Origin: an uncultured Porphyromonadaceae bacterium
Lineage (GTDB): Bacteria; Bacteroidota; Bacteroidia; Bacteroidales; Muribaculaceae
NCBI GenBank assembly: GCA_947175425.1
Contig: CAMWMR010000014.1
Coordinates: 1 to 64,000, forward strand
Direction of reading: 5' to 3'
Length of the DNA: 64,000 nucleotides
Made by a program: the position numbers and the translations under genes. The notes under the pieces are model-generated. The model had not been told where the DNA came from and made no database searches. It was given only the letters and a program-made list of their open reading frames with translations. Shown in pieces: positions 17,980 through 27,044 of the stretch; the first letter of the stretch is position 1; the number at the start of each line of letters is the position of its first letter.

Positions 17980-20900
17980 ATGAAAAATTTGCTCAGTGTT
18001 TTTATATGCCTGCTTATGCTGGCGGGATGCTGCCGGAGTACTGAAAAGGATGTCCGCCGCGCCAACAGCACACATCTGCTCGCGTCGGGACTTTCCAACC
18101 GGTGCGTATACGATATTCAGGAAGATACGTGCGGACAAATATGGTTCGCTACCTTCCGCGGGCTCAACCGATACGACTCGCGCGATTTCCACCAGTACTT
18201 TACGGACTGTGAGGATACTCTTTCCATTCCCGACAATCAGATTCGCGATATGATTGTGGATTGTAAAGGCCGCTTGTGGGTGGGGACTGTAGGAGGTTTG
18301 TGCCGATATACTGAAAATGACAATTTTAAACGTTATCCCGATGCAACTTCACGCGGAATGATTGTTCAGTTGGAGCAAGGCCCCGACTCCGTGATATTTT
18401 TTACCGAAAACACTTCGCTGAAGGCTCTGCACATAGGTCCCGATTCAATAGAGACTCTGCTGGAGAGAATGGATTTCCCTTATACGCTCACTCCCCGGCT
18501 TATTGTGGACAGGAGCAAGCGCCTGTGGATAGCCGGACGGACGTCGCTTCTGCGTTTTGATTTTGAAAACAGATGTGTGGCCGATTCCATGAATATTCCC
18601 GTGGGTGTAAACAACGGTTTTTTAGTAGGCGACGATATATGGTTCACCGGCGACCCGTATACTGTTGTGTTCAACACCGAAACCGGGATTTTCAGTGAGT
18701 TGCCCGAGCCTTTGAAAAGTCATCCGGTGCTCCGGAATGCCGAGTTCAGCTATATTCATCCCTATGATGAAAAATCATATCTTTTGCAGACGGCTACCGA
18801 TGGGCTATACATATACAATCCCGAGGACAGTACGCTTATTCATCAGTATGACAAGGGATTCCCGCTTGAAGCTCCGGCATTTAAAATTTCCACTATCTAT
18901 ACCGATTCAAATCGTAACATTTGGTTCGGCGGTGTCGACCAGGGTTTTTGTGCTCACTACCGCTATATGGACCGGTTTAACAACGATAACCGCCTGCACC
19001 GCATTTTTTCGGAAAAGTCGGTTATTTCAACGGCATTCGATAAAGACGGAAATCTGTGGGCGTCGACCCGTAGCAACGGGCTGTTTTCGTATAATATAGC
19101 TTTGGGAACAACTCATAATTTCAACCCCAGGGATTTGTCGAACAAACTTCCGGGAAAAGATTTGAGGGTTCATTTTGTTTTTGTCGACAGCAAAAACTAT
19201 ATATGGCTGTTAATGACCAATCAGGAGGTTCTTAAATGCAAGTACGACGCGTCAAGCGGCCTCAAGGTAATTTCGCGCTATAACAATATATGGGCGCCAA
19301 TGGAGGTGACAGAAGATAGTGACGGCACTATATGGATTGGAACGGCATCGCCTTATGTGGCTTATCTTTCCGAAGGCGAAACGGATTTTACGTTTTTGCA
19401 GGTTTTCGAAGGCTATTGCTTCATACCAAGTATAATACAGTACGATGACAGTTCTGTTCTTGCCGCGGGTTTTAATCAGCCGCTTAAGAAAATCGATATG
19501 AAATCGAAGGAGGTGAGTCTGCTGCCTGTTTCGGCGCCGCTCGATTCGGTTTTGACCAATTCGGTGTTCATTCCTACGGATATGTGCCGCGACGAAAACG
19601 GAGAGCTGTGGATAGGTACGGTAAGTAACGGACTGTTGCACTATTCTCCTGAAAGTACGGAAATAAGTCTCGTCGACGGAGCGGCATGCGCCGATATATC
19701 GGCAATAGAGCGCGATGCGTCGGGTGATTTGTGGATAAGCACTCTCTACGGGCTTAGTCATTATTCTCCTGAAAACAAGCGTTTCACAAACTATTTTGAT
19801 TTCGATGGTATTGGAGGAAACCAGTTCTACGACCGCAGCTCGGCCTCCATGGCCGCCGGAGAGCTGCTGTTTTTCGGCGGCACGCATGGCGTTACGGCGT
19901 TCTATCCCGATAAGGTTACCCGGCCCGTGGACGCTCCGCTGATGTTCCAGTATCTTAAAGTGCACAATGACATTGTGCGACCGGGAAAGGATTCGCCCAT
20001 TCCCTGTGCTTTGTCGCACAAACCCGATGTGACGCTGACAAACCGACAGAACAGTTTTTCAATCGGCTTTGTGGCGGTTGACTATTGCGAGAATCCTCGC
20101 GTGACATATCTGTATAAGCTCGAGGGTGTTGACCGCACATGGCGGGAGGCGTCCAGGAATCACGAAGCTTCGTATGCCAATGTGGATGCCGGCAATTATA
20201 TATTCAGGGTACGTCTTTCCGATGATGTCGACGGACGGGGAGAAATTGCACTGCGCATAAAGGTGTTGCCGAGTATGTGGCTTTCGTGGTGGGCTATTGC
20301 AATATACATTATTATAGGTATACTCATTTCGGGAATTTGTGTTTATTTCTTTATGAAGATACGCGCGGAACGCAAGGCTCGCATGAGAGCTATAACGGAA
20401 AAAGAGCAGGAACGCCGTGTGAACGATATGAATATGCGCTTTTTTGCAAATGTATCGCATGAATTCCGTACGCCGCTGACAATGATTTCCGGGCCTATAA
20501 AGCAGCTTGCCGCATCAACGGATATTACCGAGGGTGACAAACAGCTGCTTTCGATTGCACAGACCAATGTGGACCGCATGCTTAAGCTTGTGAATCAGCT
20601 GCTTGATTTCAATAAGCTTGAGAACGATACCCTCAAGCTTGAGGTGGCCGATACCGATGTTGCGACACTTCTGCGCGATGTTACAATGTCGTTTGCTTTG
20701 GCGGCTAAATATAAGCAGATAGATTTTTCTACAGTAGGTCTTGAAGAGCCGTTTTTTGTTCCTGCCGATGCCGACAAGATTATTAAAATATATTGCAACC
20801 TGCTTTCCAACGCTTTGAAATTCACACCTAAAGGGGGACGTATAAAGGTGGAGTTCGACATAAAGGAATCGGATTCGGGGCGCCGAATTGTGCTTGTTGT

Positions 20901-21972
20901 GGAAAACAGCGGGCGCAGAATCCCCACGGACAAGCTTGAAAAGATATTCCAAAGATACTATCAGCTTGAAGACAACGGCACTCGGGAGGTGTCGGGAGCG
21001 GGGTCGGGCATAGGGCTGTACTATGCGCGAGCCTTGGCCGAATTGCATCATGGTACACTCAAAGCTGTCCAGCCCGATTTTGATGGTGCCCGTTTTATTC
21101 TTGAATTTCCTGCCGAGGATGTTTATTTGGCCGACGAACATCATGCCGAAGTTTCGGGCATTGGCGAGTATGCGGTGGAGGACGCCGTTTTTATGGAACA
21201 AAACGACGATAATGCCGATGTTCTTGACACAATACTTGTTGTGGACGACGACATTCAGGTTGCCAACTATATACGTGTGCTTCTTTCTCCGATTTACAAG
21301 GTTGTTACGATGTTCGACGCCGAAAGCGCCTTGCAGTGGCTCTCGGAGAATCAGCCGGCGTTGATTATCAGCGATGTTGTAATGCCCGGGATAAACGGTT
21401 ATGAATTTTGCCGCAGTATAAAAGCGAACCTCGAGTTATGTCACATTCCCGTAATTCTGGTAACTGCCAAGGCCTCGGTCGAGAATCAGGTAGAGGGTTT
21501 TGATGCCGAAGCAAATGCGTATATCACAAAACCGTTTGATCCGGCGCTGCTTATGTCGCTAATCGGCTCCTTGTTGCGAAACCGCGATAAGGCTCGTCAG
21601 CTGGCTACAACTTCGACAAGTGTCGACGGCGTGGAACCCGATATTATGGCTCCTCAGGACAGTGCTTTCCTTTCGGAACTTTACCAATTGATGGAAAACG
21701 AATTATCCAATACGGAGCTTGACGTCAATAATATTTCTCGGCTGATGCGTATGTCGAGAACGAAATTTTATTATAAAGTAAAGAGCCTGACCGGGCAGAC
21801 TCCGGCTGTATTTTTCCGTACCTATAAACTTAACCGTGCCACGGAACTTATTGCAACGCGCAATTATACATTATCGGAAATAGCGGACCGAACGGGATTT
21901 TCCACGCTGAGCCATTTCTCACGCTCTTTCAAAAAACAGTTCGGCGTCAACCCAAGCGACTATCAGCAGTAA
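17980..21972 (+). CDS. Hybrid two-component system (HTCS) sensor-regulator
   Basis: The 1330-residue protein joins a whole two-component system in one chain. The signal region contains LAGC near residues 14-17. It is followed by a periplasmic sensor of two-bladed-propeller repeats (many W-x-G/A and NGL motifs, about 35-690), a Y_Y_Y domain (about 690-760) and a membrane helix (about 766-792). Inside the cell come a histidine kinase with His827 in FFANVSHEFRTPL, an ATPase domain with the N-box near 935-950 and GSGIG later, a receiver with phospho-acceptor Asp1132 in LIISDVVMP, and an AraC-type DNA-binding domain (about 1230-1328). HTCS proteins bind a specific oligosaccharide and switch on the adjacent PUL, here the divergent seven-gene operon. 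Length and order are normal for the family. Confidence 0.95.
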   Translation: MKNLLSVFICLLMLAGCCRSTEKDVRRANSTHLLASGLSNRCVYDIQEDTCGQIWFATFRGLNRYDSRDFHQYFTDCEDTLSIPDNQIRDMIVDCKGRLWVGTVGGLCRYTENDNFKRYPDATSRGMIVQLEQGPDSVIFFTENTSLKALHIGPDSIETLLERMDFPYTLTPRLIVDRSKRLWIAGRTSLLRFDFENRCVADSMNIPVGVNNGFLVGDDIWFTGDPYTVVFNTETGIFSELPEPLKSHPVLRNAEFSYIHPYDEKSYLLQTATDGLYIYNPEDSTLIHQYDKGFPLEAPAFKISTIYTDSNRNIWFGGVDQGFCAHYRYMDRFNNDNRLHRIFSEKSVISTAFDKDGNLWASTRSNGLFSYNIALGTTHNFNPRDLSNKLPGKDLRVHFVFVDSKNYIWLLMTNQEVLKCKYDASSGLKVISRYNNIWAPMEVTEDSDGTIWIGTASPYVAYLSEGETDFTFLQVFEGYCFIPSIIQYDDSSVLAAGFNQPLKKIDMKSKEVSLLPVSAPLDSVLTNSVFIPTDMCRDENGELWIGTVSNGLLHYSPESTEISLVDGAACADISAIERDASGDLWISTLYGLSHYSPENKRFTNYFDFDGIGGNQFYDRSSASMAAGELLFFGGTHGVTAFYPDKVTRPVDAPLMFQYLKVHNDIVRPGKDSPIPCALSHKPDVTLTNRQNSFSIGFVAVDYCENPRVTYLYKLEGVDRTWREASRNHEASYANVDAGNYIFRVRLSDDVDGRGEIALRIKVLPSMWLSWWAIAIYIIIGILISGICVYFFMKIRAERKARMRAITEKEQERRVNDMNMRFFANVSHEFRTPLTMISGPIKQLAASTDITEGDKQLLSIAQTNVDRMLKLVNQLLDFNKLENDTLKLEVADTDVATLLRDVTMSFALAAKYKQIDFSTVGLEEPFFVPADADKIIKIYCNLLSNALKFTPKGGRIKVEFDIKESDSGRRIVLVVENSGRRIPTDKLEKIFQRYYQLEDNGTREVSGAGSGIGLYYARALAELHHGTLKAVQPDFDGARFILEFPAEDVYLADEHHAEVSGIGEYAVEDAVFMEQNDDNADVLDTILVVDDDIQVANYIRVLLSPIYKVVTMFDAESALQWLSENQPALIISDVVMPGINGYEFCRSIKANLELCHIPVILVTAKASVENQVEGFDAEANAYITKPFDPALLMSLIGSLLRNRDKARQLATTSTSVDGVEPDIMAPQDSAFLSELYQLMENELSNTELDVNNISRLMRMSRTKFYYKVKSLTGQTPAVFFRTYKLNRATELIATRNYTLSEIADRTGFSTLSHFSRSFKKQFGVNPSDYQQ

Positions 21973-22136
21973 ATATTACTTGCTTGCATTGCGAATCGAT
22001 TAAGTGTTTCTTCAACTCTTGCACGTGCTTGCAAAATTAGTCAAAAAATCCGAATTAGAAGTTTGGGGGTTATCGAAATTCACACCGTGTCAATAAGTTT
22101 CGCTGAATAGATGTCAAATAATCCAATATAATTCGC

Positions 22137-22144
22137 TAATTTTG
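22137..22144 (+). promoter_or_regulatory. -7 box of a structured RNA
   Basis: TAATTTTG followed by CA matches the phylum consensus and would start a transcript near 22150, just before a stretch that folds strongly. No TTG is seen at the -33 position. Confidence 0.45.
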
Positions 22145-22149
22145 CACAT

Positions 22150-22462
22150 AGACTCACGCCGTGCGTCTTCCAAGAGAGGAAGCGAGGCGGGAGGTGAAAA
22201 TAAAAGGCGTTTACTCGCGCTTTATTCTTGCTGACAGAAAACCGGCCAGTTTTTAATTGCAACCAAGAATACTGCTAAAGTAGATGCCCACGGGTATGTT
22301 CATACCTATCCGGGCTCATTCCTTGCCTTATGGCATGGGGTGAGTTTGGGATGGCTGTATAATACCGGCGTGGGTTTCTCGAAAAGCATATTTGGTTGCA
22401 AAGGGCCTTGGCCGGTGCCTCTGTGAGAGAATATGCCAAGTACAGATTCTCACGTCTTTTTT
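22150..22462 (+). ncRNA. Rod-folding structured RNA, 6S-like or attenuator
   Basis: This non-coding stretch folds into nested stems. A 5' hairpin is centred on CTTCC/GGAAG (22165-22181). A long rod is closed by ACCGGCCA (22241-22248) with TGGCCGGT (22409-22416), then TTGCAACCA (22257-22265) with TGGTTGCAA (22393-22401). Next comes a large asymmetric internal bubble, then 22287-22297 with 22362-22374 (bulged), and an apical 13-base stem 22315-22327 with 22332-22344. The rod is about 176 bases long with a central bubble, which is the shape and size of 6S RNA, the polymerase-binding regulator. A hairpin terminator follows at 22423-22462. It could instead be a leader controlling the methyltransferase gene downstream. 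Folding is read by eye; the family is not established. Confidence 0.55.
22423..22462 (+). terminator. Terminator after the structured RNA
   Basis: GAGAAT (22427-22432) pairs with ATTCTC (22446-22451), extended outward by weaker pairs, and six T follow at 22457-22462. It separates the structured RNA from the mod gene 56 bases on. ACCGGCCA, already used in the rod, recurs just after it (22469-22476). Confidence 0.65.
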
Positions 22463-22498
22463 GTATAAACCGGCCAAACATTGTCGCGAGGAGAATCC

Positions 22499-22516
22499 GC
22501 GATTCCAATGAATCGC
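22499..22516 (+). promoter_or_regulatory. Perfect inverted repeat at the mod start codon
   Basis: GCGATTC-CAAT-GAATCGC ends one base before the mod ATG at 22518. AGGAG at 22489-22493 lies just upstream; the 18-base hairpin could bring it to working distance or block initiation. It could also be an operator. Function is inferred. Confidence 0.45.
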
Positions 22517-22517
22517 T

Positions 22518-24374
22518 ATGAAAGCGACTGACCGACATAAACTAATCGACCGCATCAACACCTTGGAGGGGTTGACCGACGATGAACGCTCGGCATTGCT
22601 CGGACTTCTCCGCGAGCACAAGACCTATGGCCTTGTGTGGGAAGACAAGCCCGAAGAAGTCGAGGAACGGATGCGCAACGAGCTTCCTGTTCTCGTCGAA
22701 GTCAAAGACCGCGCATTGACCGATGCCGGTCCCGATGCTCCCAACCATATACTTATTGAGGGTGACAACCTCGAAGCTCTCGCCACCCTCGCATACACCC
22801 ACTCCGAAAAAATCGACGTAATCTATATAGATCCACCTTACAACACAGGCAACAAGGACTTCGTCTATAACGATTCATACGTTGATAACGAGGACAGCTA
22901 CCGCCACTCAAAATGGCTCTCCTTTATGTCTAAACGTCTCCGCATTGCAAGAAAACTACTTAGTGATAATGGCGTTATGTTCATCTCCATAGATGATAAC
23001 GAACAAGCCAATTTGAAACTGCTTTGCGATGACCCTGATTTCGGATTTGGGGGTAATAAATTTGTCGGTCAATTAGTTTGGTTTAAGAAAAGAAAAGGAT
23101 CCTTTCTTTCAAATAAAGTCGTATCTCTAACCGAGTATATCCTGATTTATACTCGTAATCCCAACATTCAGTTATTTGGGGGATTACCCAGTAATAATGA
23201 ATCTCAACCTATTATTAAAAGGACTAATACTGCTAAAGTCCTTACTTTTCCTCCAAATATAATTAAGACGAAACTCCCTGATGGAGTTTATAAAAAAGGC
23301 GTTTATGGTGTAGGTACGAGCGCGAGCGAACTTATAGAAGATGTAATTGCAAAAGGAGGAACATTTATTACTCCAGTAATAATAAAAGCACCTTTTGTAT
23401 GGGGGCAAGAATTTCTTGAACAAGAATTAAAAAATGGCACTGAGGTCATTGTTAATACTAAAAATTTCCAAGTTCGTGTCATTCGGCATAATAATGACTC
23501 TATTAAAGCAATGCCATCATTCATAGACGGGCGAGAAGAAGGTGCTACAAATGAAGATGCTTATGAACTTCTAAAAGAGGTTTTTGCAACAGATAGACCA
23601 TTCCAATATTCCAAACCTGTAAATTTGGTCAAGAAATTGATATTGGCAAATAGTTATTTCAATAAAGCGGTTACAGTTCTTGACTTTTTTGCTGGTTCGG
23701 GCACCACTCTTCACGCTGTTATGCAGTTGAATGCAGAGGATGGTGGCAAACGCCAGTGTATCCTCTGTACCAACAACGAGAACGGCATTTGCGAGAATGT
23801 GACTTATGAGCGCAACAAGCGTGTTATCGAGGGTTATACGAAACCAAGTGGCGATTATGTCGAAGGCTTGCGAAACAACAATCTCCGCTATTACCGCACT
23901 GATTTTGTTGGTCGCAGTCGCTCCACTAAAAATATGCGTCGCTTGGTTCAGCTCTCAACCGATATGCTCTGCATCAAGGAAAACCTTTATACAGAGAAGA
24001 AATCCTTTGCAGGTCTGCCGACCTTCAAAAACATATATCGCTACTTTGAGCATGGCGAGCAGAAGATGCTTGTTATTTACGATGAGCGATATGTCGATGA
24101 AATAGTCAAGATGATAAACACGGTGGAAACCACCTCAAAAATCAAGGTGTACGTATTCTCGCCGAGCGAAGACCCGTGGGAGGCAAGCTTTGAACCTGTC
24201 AACGACAAAGTAGAACTCTGTGCGTTGCCCCAAGCCATCTATAACACCTACAAACGAATACTTCCCAAGTGTCGGCAGAAACCAATCGAGCCGACAGAGG
24301 AAGAAGATGCACTTGCGGTATCTTACGAAGAAGAAATCGGTGGACTGTTTGCAGAGGAAGGAGGCGACGAATGA
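22518..24374 (+). CDS. Type III restriction system DNA methyltransferase (Mod)
   Basis: The 618-residue protein is an N6-adenine methyltransferase of the beta class, as in Type III Mod subunits. The catalytic motif DPPYNTG (105-111) comes before the SAM-binding motif DFFAGSGTT (about 389-397). Between them, about residues 190-385, lies the target recognition region. Its DNA (about 23060-23660) is visibly more A+T-rich than the flanks and uses codons unlike its neighbours, as expected if this specificity part is exchanged between strains. Mod methylates one strand of a short non-palindromic site and guides the Res subunit. The res gene follows with an ATGA overlap, so both are translated from one message. 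Length is normal. Confidence 0.92.
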   Translation: MKATDRHKLIDRINTLEGLTDDERSALLGLLREHKTYGLVWEDKPEEVEERMRNELPVLVEVKDRALTDAGPDAPNHILIEGDNLEALATLAYTHSEKIDVIYIDPPYNTGNKDFVYNDSYVDNEDSYRHSKWLSFMSKRLRIARKLLSDNGVMFISIDDNEQANLKLLCDDPDFGFGGNKFVGQLVWFKKRKGSFLSNKVVSLTEYILIYTRNPNIQLFGGLPSNNESQPIIKRTNTAKVLTFPPNIIKTKLPDGVYKKGVYGVGTSASELIEDVIAKGGTFITPVIIKAPFVWGQEFLEQELKNGTEVIVNTKNFQVRVIRHNNDSIKAMPSFIDGREEGATNEDAYELLKEVFATDRPFQYSKPVNLVKKLILANSYFNKAVTVLDFFAGSGTTLHAVMQLNAEDGGKRQCILCTNNENGICENVTYERNKRVIEGYTKPSGDYVEGLRNNNLRYYRTDFVGRSRSTKNMRRLVQLSTDMLCIKENLYTEKKSFAGLPTFKNIYRYFEHGEQKMLVIYDERYVDEIVKMINTVETTSKIKVYVFSPSEDPWEASFEPVNDKVELCALPQAIYNTYKRILPKCRQKPIEPTEEEDALAVSYEEEIGGLFAEEGGDE

Positions 24375-26737
24375 AAACACTGAAATACCAACAGGACGCA
24401 ATAAGCGAGCTGACCGACAAGACTGTCAAGCTGCTTAATCTCGGCGGTTCGCGCCGCAAGATTGTTTTTGAGGCTCCGACCGGAGCAGGTAAAACCGTTA
24501 TGACCTGCCAAACACTCGCCAACATCGTTGACGAACTGCGCACACGCGGCGACAGTCGCTTCAAGGAGTGCGCCTTTATTTGGTTCGCTCCCCGAAAACT
24601 TCACCTCCAAAGTTACATGAGTCTCAAAGATGCTTTCGGTGAAACCCGTAAGCTCACCCCGGTAATGTTTGACGAACTCGACCAAAGCGAGGGTATTCAG
24701 CCGGGCGAGATATTGTTCGTGAACTGGGAGAGTGTCAATAAGGAGAAGAATATAATGGTGCGGGACAGCGAAAGCTCCGCTTCGCTCTATGAAATCACCC
24801 GGCGCACACAGCAGGAACTCGGTCTGCCCATCGTCGCAGTAATCGACGAGGAACATATGTTCTGGTCGAACACTGCCGACAAGACAAAGGCGGTGCTTGA
24901 ACGTATCAATCCAGCCGTTGAACTCCGCATCTCGGCGACGCCAAAGACCTCTCACTCCGATGAGCGCACAAAAGTGTATCGTCAGGACGTAATCAAAGCC
25001 GAGATGATAAAGAAAGAGGTGGTGCTTAACCCCGAAATCGACATCAACGGCTCGGAGGACGAAATAGCTATGAACGAGCGATTGATTAAGGCGGCGCTCG
25101 AAAAGCGCAATCAAATCGCCGAGGCTTACCGGGCCGAGGGTATAAACATCAACCCTCTGCTGTTGATTCAGCTTCCCAACGATAAGAAAGAATCAATGAC
25201 TACGGAAGATGAAAAGGTGGCGGAACAGGTCAAGACCTACCTCAAATATATGTGCGACATCACCGAGGAAAACGGCAAGCTCGCCGTTTGGCTCTCCAAC
25301 GAGAAGTCAAACCTCGCCGGGCTTGAAAACCCCGACAATCTCGCACAGGTGCTATTGTTCAAGGAGGCCATCGCCCTGGGCTGGGACTGCCCGCGAGCCG
25401 CCGTGTTGCTCATCTTCCGCAAACTGCAAAGCGACCAGTTCACCATTCAGACCGTTGGCCGAATACTCCGTATGCCCCAGCAGAAGCATTATCCCAACGA
25501 CCTGCTGAATGTGGGCTACGTCTATACCGACATCGCCAAAGATAAGATTGACATTGTAACGGCTGATGCCGGTTACATCTTGAACGATACGATTACCGCG
25601 CATCGCCGCGCCAATCTCTGCAACGTGTCCTTAAAATCCGTGTACTCTGAGCGTCCTAACATCGAGCGTAACTATCTCGGTCCCGACTTCCGCAAGGTGC
25701 TTTACGACGCCGCTACCGATTTCTGGAAACTCGAACAGGGTGCCGGTCTTTTCTCCATCGCCGAGCTTGCCGCTATGCGTAGCGACGATGAAGATTACCA
25801 GCCGCTTCCCGAAACCGACGATTTAACCATAAATGAAAATCGCCACCGCGTTCAGAACTCAATACGCCTCGATGTCAAGACGATTAACATTGAAATTCCT
25901 AAAGACGTTCACTTCCAAAACGATGTGCAGACCTTGACGGTGGAACGCGCGAAATTCGCCCGTACCTCCGGCGAGATTGACAGCGTTTTCATCGCCTATA
26001 TCGACGGCAAGGGCGGTCAGTTCGAGCGCAAAGGTCGCACCGATAAGATAGCGAGCTTCCTCACGGAGCTTATCGCTGACTTCTTCGGTATCTACGAAAC
26101 CGATGCGAAGAAAGTTGTGCTATACCACGAGAACCGCCCCAAGTTTGACAGGCTACTTGATACTGCACTCGAAAAATATGCTCGTCAGCGACAGGTTGCT
26201 GCCGGAAAAGCCGCCGCAGCGCGTGTTTATAAAGAACACGACTGGGAGGTGCCTGAGCTGCGCGTTTATGATGCAGAAACCAACCAAGTCGCTCCGGCTG
26301 AAAATCATGCGCTTTTGCCGTTCATTCAACTTAACACCGCTTCTAATCCCGAAAAGGAATTTGTCAAATTCCTTGAAGCCAACTCGCAATGGATTGACTG
26401 GTGGTATAAGAACGGCGATAGCGGCAAAGCCAACTATGCCATTGAATACCACAAGGGGCAAGGTGGCGAAACGGCACTCTTTTATGTTGACTTCGTTATC
26501 CGTATGAAAAACGGACACATCTATCTATTCGACACCAAGAGTGCCGGAAGTGATATATTTGCAGCCGACAAACATAACGCTCTCCTTGAATACATCAAAA
26601 TCAACTCCACAGCAGAGCAGCCGCTTTTTGGTGGTGTGATTTTGCAGAAAGGTTCAAATTGGCTTTATTCTCCACTTCCTATCAAGAACACTACTGACAC
26701 ATTAAACTGGGATAGCTTCTATCCGCAACAGGCGTAA
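24371..26737 (+). CDS. Type III restriction endonuclease subunit (Res)
   Basis: I start at 24371, where ATGA overlaps the mod stop; an in-frame ATG at 24269 would only add residues read out of frame from mod. The 788-residue protein is a superfamily 2 helicase with Walker A GAGKT (38-42), a DEEH box (about 157-160), SATPK (about 191-195) and motif VI in QTVGRILR (about 359-366). Near the C-terminus, about 700-730, a PD-(D/E)xK nuclease is visible as FYVDFVIRMKNG followed by DTKS. Res moves along DNA and cuts when two unmethylated sites meet. It is somewhat shorter than the classic EcoP1-type Res but has all expected parts, so the system looks functional. Confidence 0.92.
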   Translation: MKTLKYQQDAISELTDKTVKLLNLGGSRRKIVFEAPTGAGKTVMTCQTLANIVDELRTRGDSRFKECAFIWFAPRKLHLQSYMSLKDAFGETRKLTPVMFDELDQSEGIQPGEILFVNWESVNKEKNIMVRDSESSASLYEITRRTQQELGLPIVAVIDEEHMFWSNTADKTKAVLERINPAVELRISATPKTSHSDERTKVYRQDVIKAEMIKKEVVLNPEIDINGSEDEIAMNERLIKAALEKRNQIAEAYRAEGININPLLLIQLPNDKKESMTTEDEKVAEQVKTYLKYMCDITEENGKLAVWLSNEKSNLAGLENPDNLAQVLLFKEAIALGWDCPRAAVLLIFRKLQSDQFTIQTVGRILRMPQQKHYPNDLLNVGYVYTDIAKDKIDIVTADAGYILNDTITAHRRANLCNVSLKSVYSERPNIERNYLGPDFRKVLYDAATDFWKLEQGAGLFSIAELAAMRSDDEDYQPLPETDDLTINENRHRVQNSIRLDVKTINIEIPKDVHFQNDVQTLTVERAKFARTSGEIDSVFIAYIDGKGGQFERKGRTDKIASFLTELIADFFGIYETDAKKVVLYHENRPKFDRLLDTALEKYARQRQVAAGKAAAARVYKEHDWEVPELRVYDAETNQVAPAENHALLPFIQLNTASNPEKEFVKFLEANSQWIDWWYKNGDSGKANYAIEYHKGQGGETALFYVDFVIRMKNGHIYLFDTKSAGSDIFAADKHNALLEYIKINSTAEQPLFGGVILQKGSNWLYSPLPIKNTTDTLNWDSFYPQQA

Positions 26738-26740
26738 GAT

Positions 26741-26942
26741 ATGAGCAACAAAGGAATAGACCAAAAATTCGTTCACTACGGCATACGCCGCGATGCCCTC
26801 TCGATGATAGAGGGATGGTATTGACTTCGACTGGTTGAGCGAGGAAATCCTGAAAGCCTACCACGCTAAAAAAGTTGACGTGATAGAGATTGACGATGTT
26901 ACTACGGAAGATATTCAAAAATCTGTAATGGTACAAAAATAA
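26741..26942 (+). pseudogene. Small third gene of the Type III locus, frameshifted
   Basis: Three bases after the res stop, an ATG opens a frame reading MSNKGIDQKFVHYGIRRDAL that stops after 27 codons at 26822. The +1 frame then reads on as IDFDWLSEEILKAYHAKKVD and more, to a TAA at 26940-26942. Removing one G from the GGG at 26812-26814 joins both parts into a 66-residue acidic/basic helical protein without a gap. The parts share composition and codon use, so this is one small gene with a single-base insertion, or a sequencing error. I do not know its function; its position suggests a helper of the restriction system. It is too short to be seen by length alone. Confidence 0.7.
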
Positions 26943-26991
26943 GCCAAAAATCGATATAAAACAAGAGTTTGACTAGAAATACAGATATAAA

Positions 26992-27024
26992 AATATGGTG
27001 CAACTCAACGAGTTGCACCATATT
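26992..27024. terminator. Bidirectional terminator between RM locus and dnaK
   Basis: A 15-bp perfect stem (26992-27006 with 27010-27024) has a 3-base loop. T-rich stretches follow on both strands. It ends dnaK on the minus strand and the restriction operon on the plus strand. Confidence 0.88.
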
Positions 27025-27044
27025 TTGTTATTGATTTTTATGTG

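Noticed and set aside
22150-22462. Cobalamin or other known riboswitch in the leader of mod
   Set aside because: None of the conserved boxes I know for cobalamin, TPP, SAM or similar riboswitches is present, and mod/res are not metabolite genes.
24269-24370. Early start for Res
   Set aside because: The added residues are an out-of-frame reading of the mod 3' end; the start at 24371 overlaps the mod stop in the usual way.
26741-26824. A separate 27-codon gene after res
   Set aside because: The sequence continues sensibly in the next frame, so a broken 66-residue gene explains it better.
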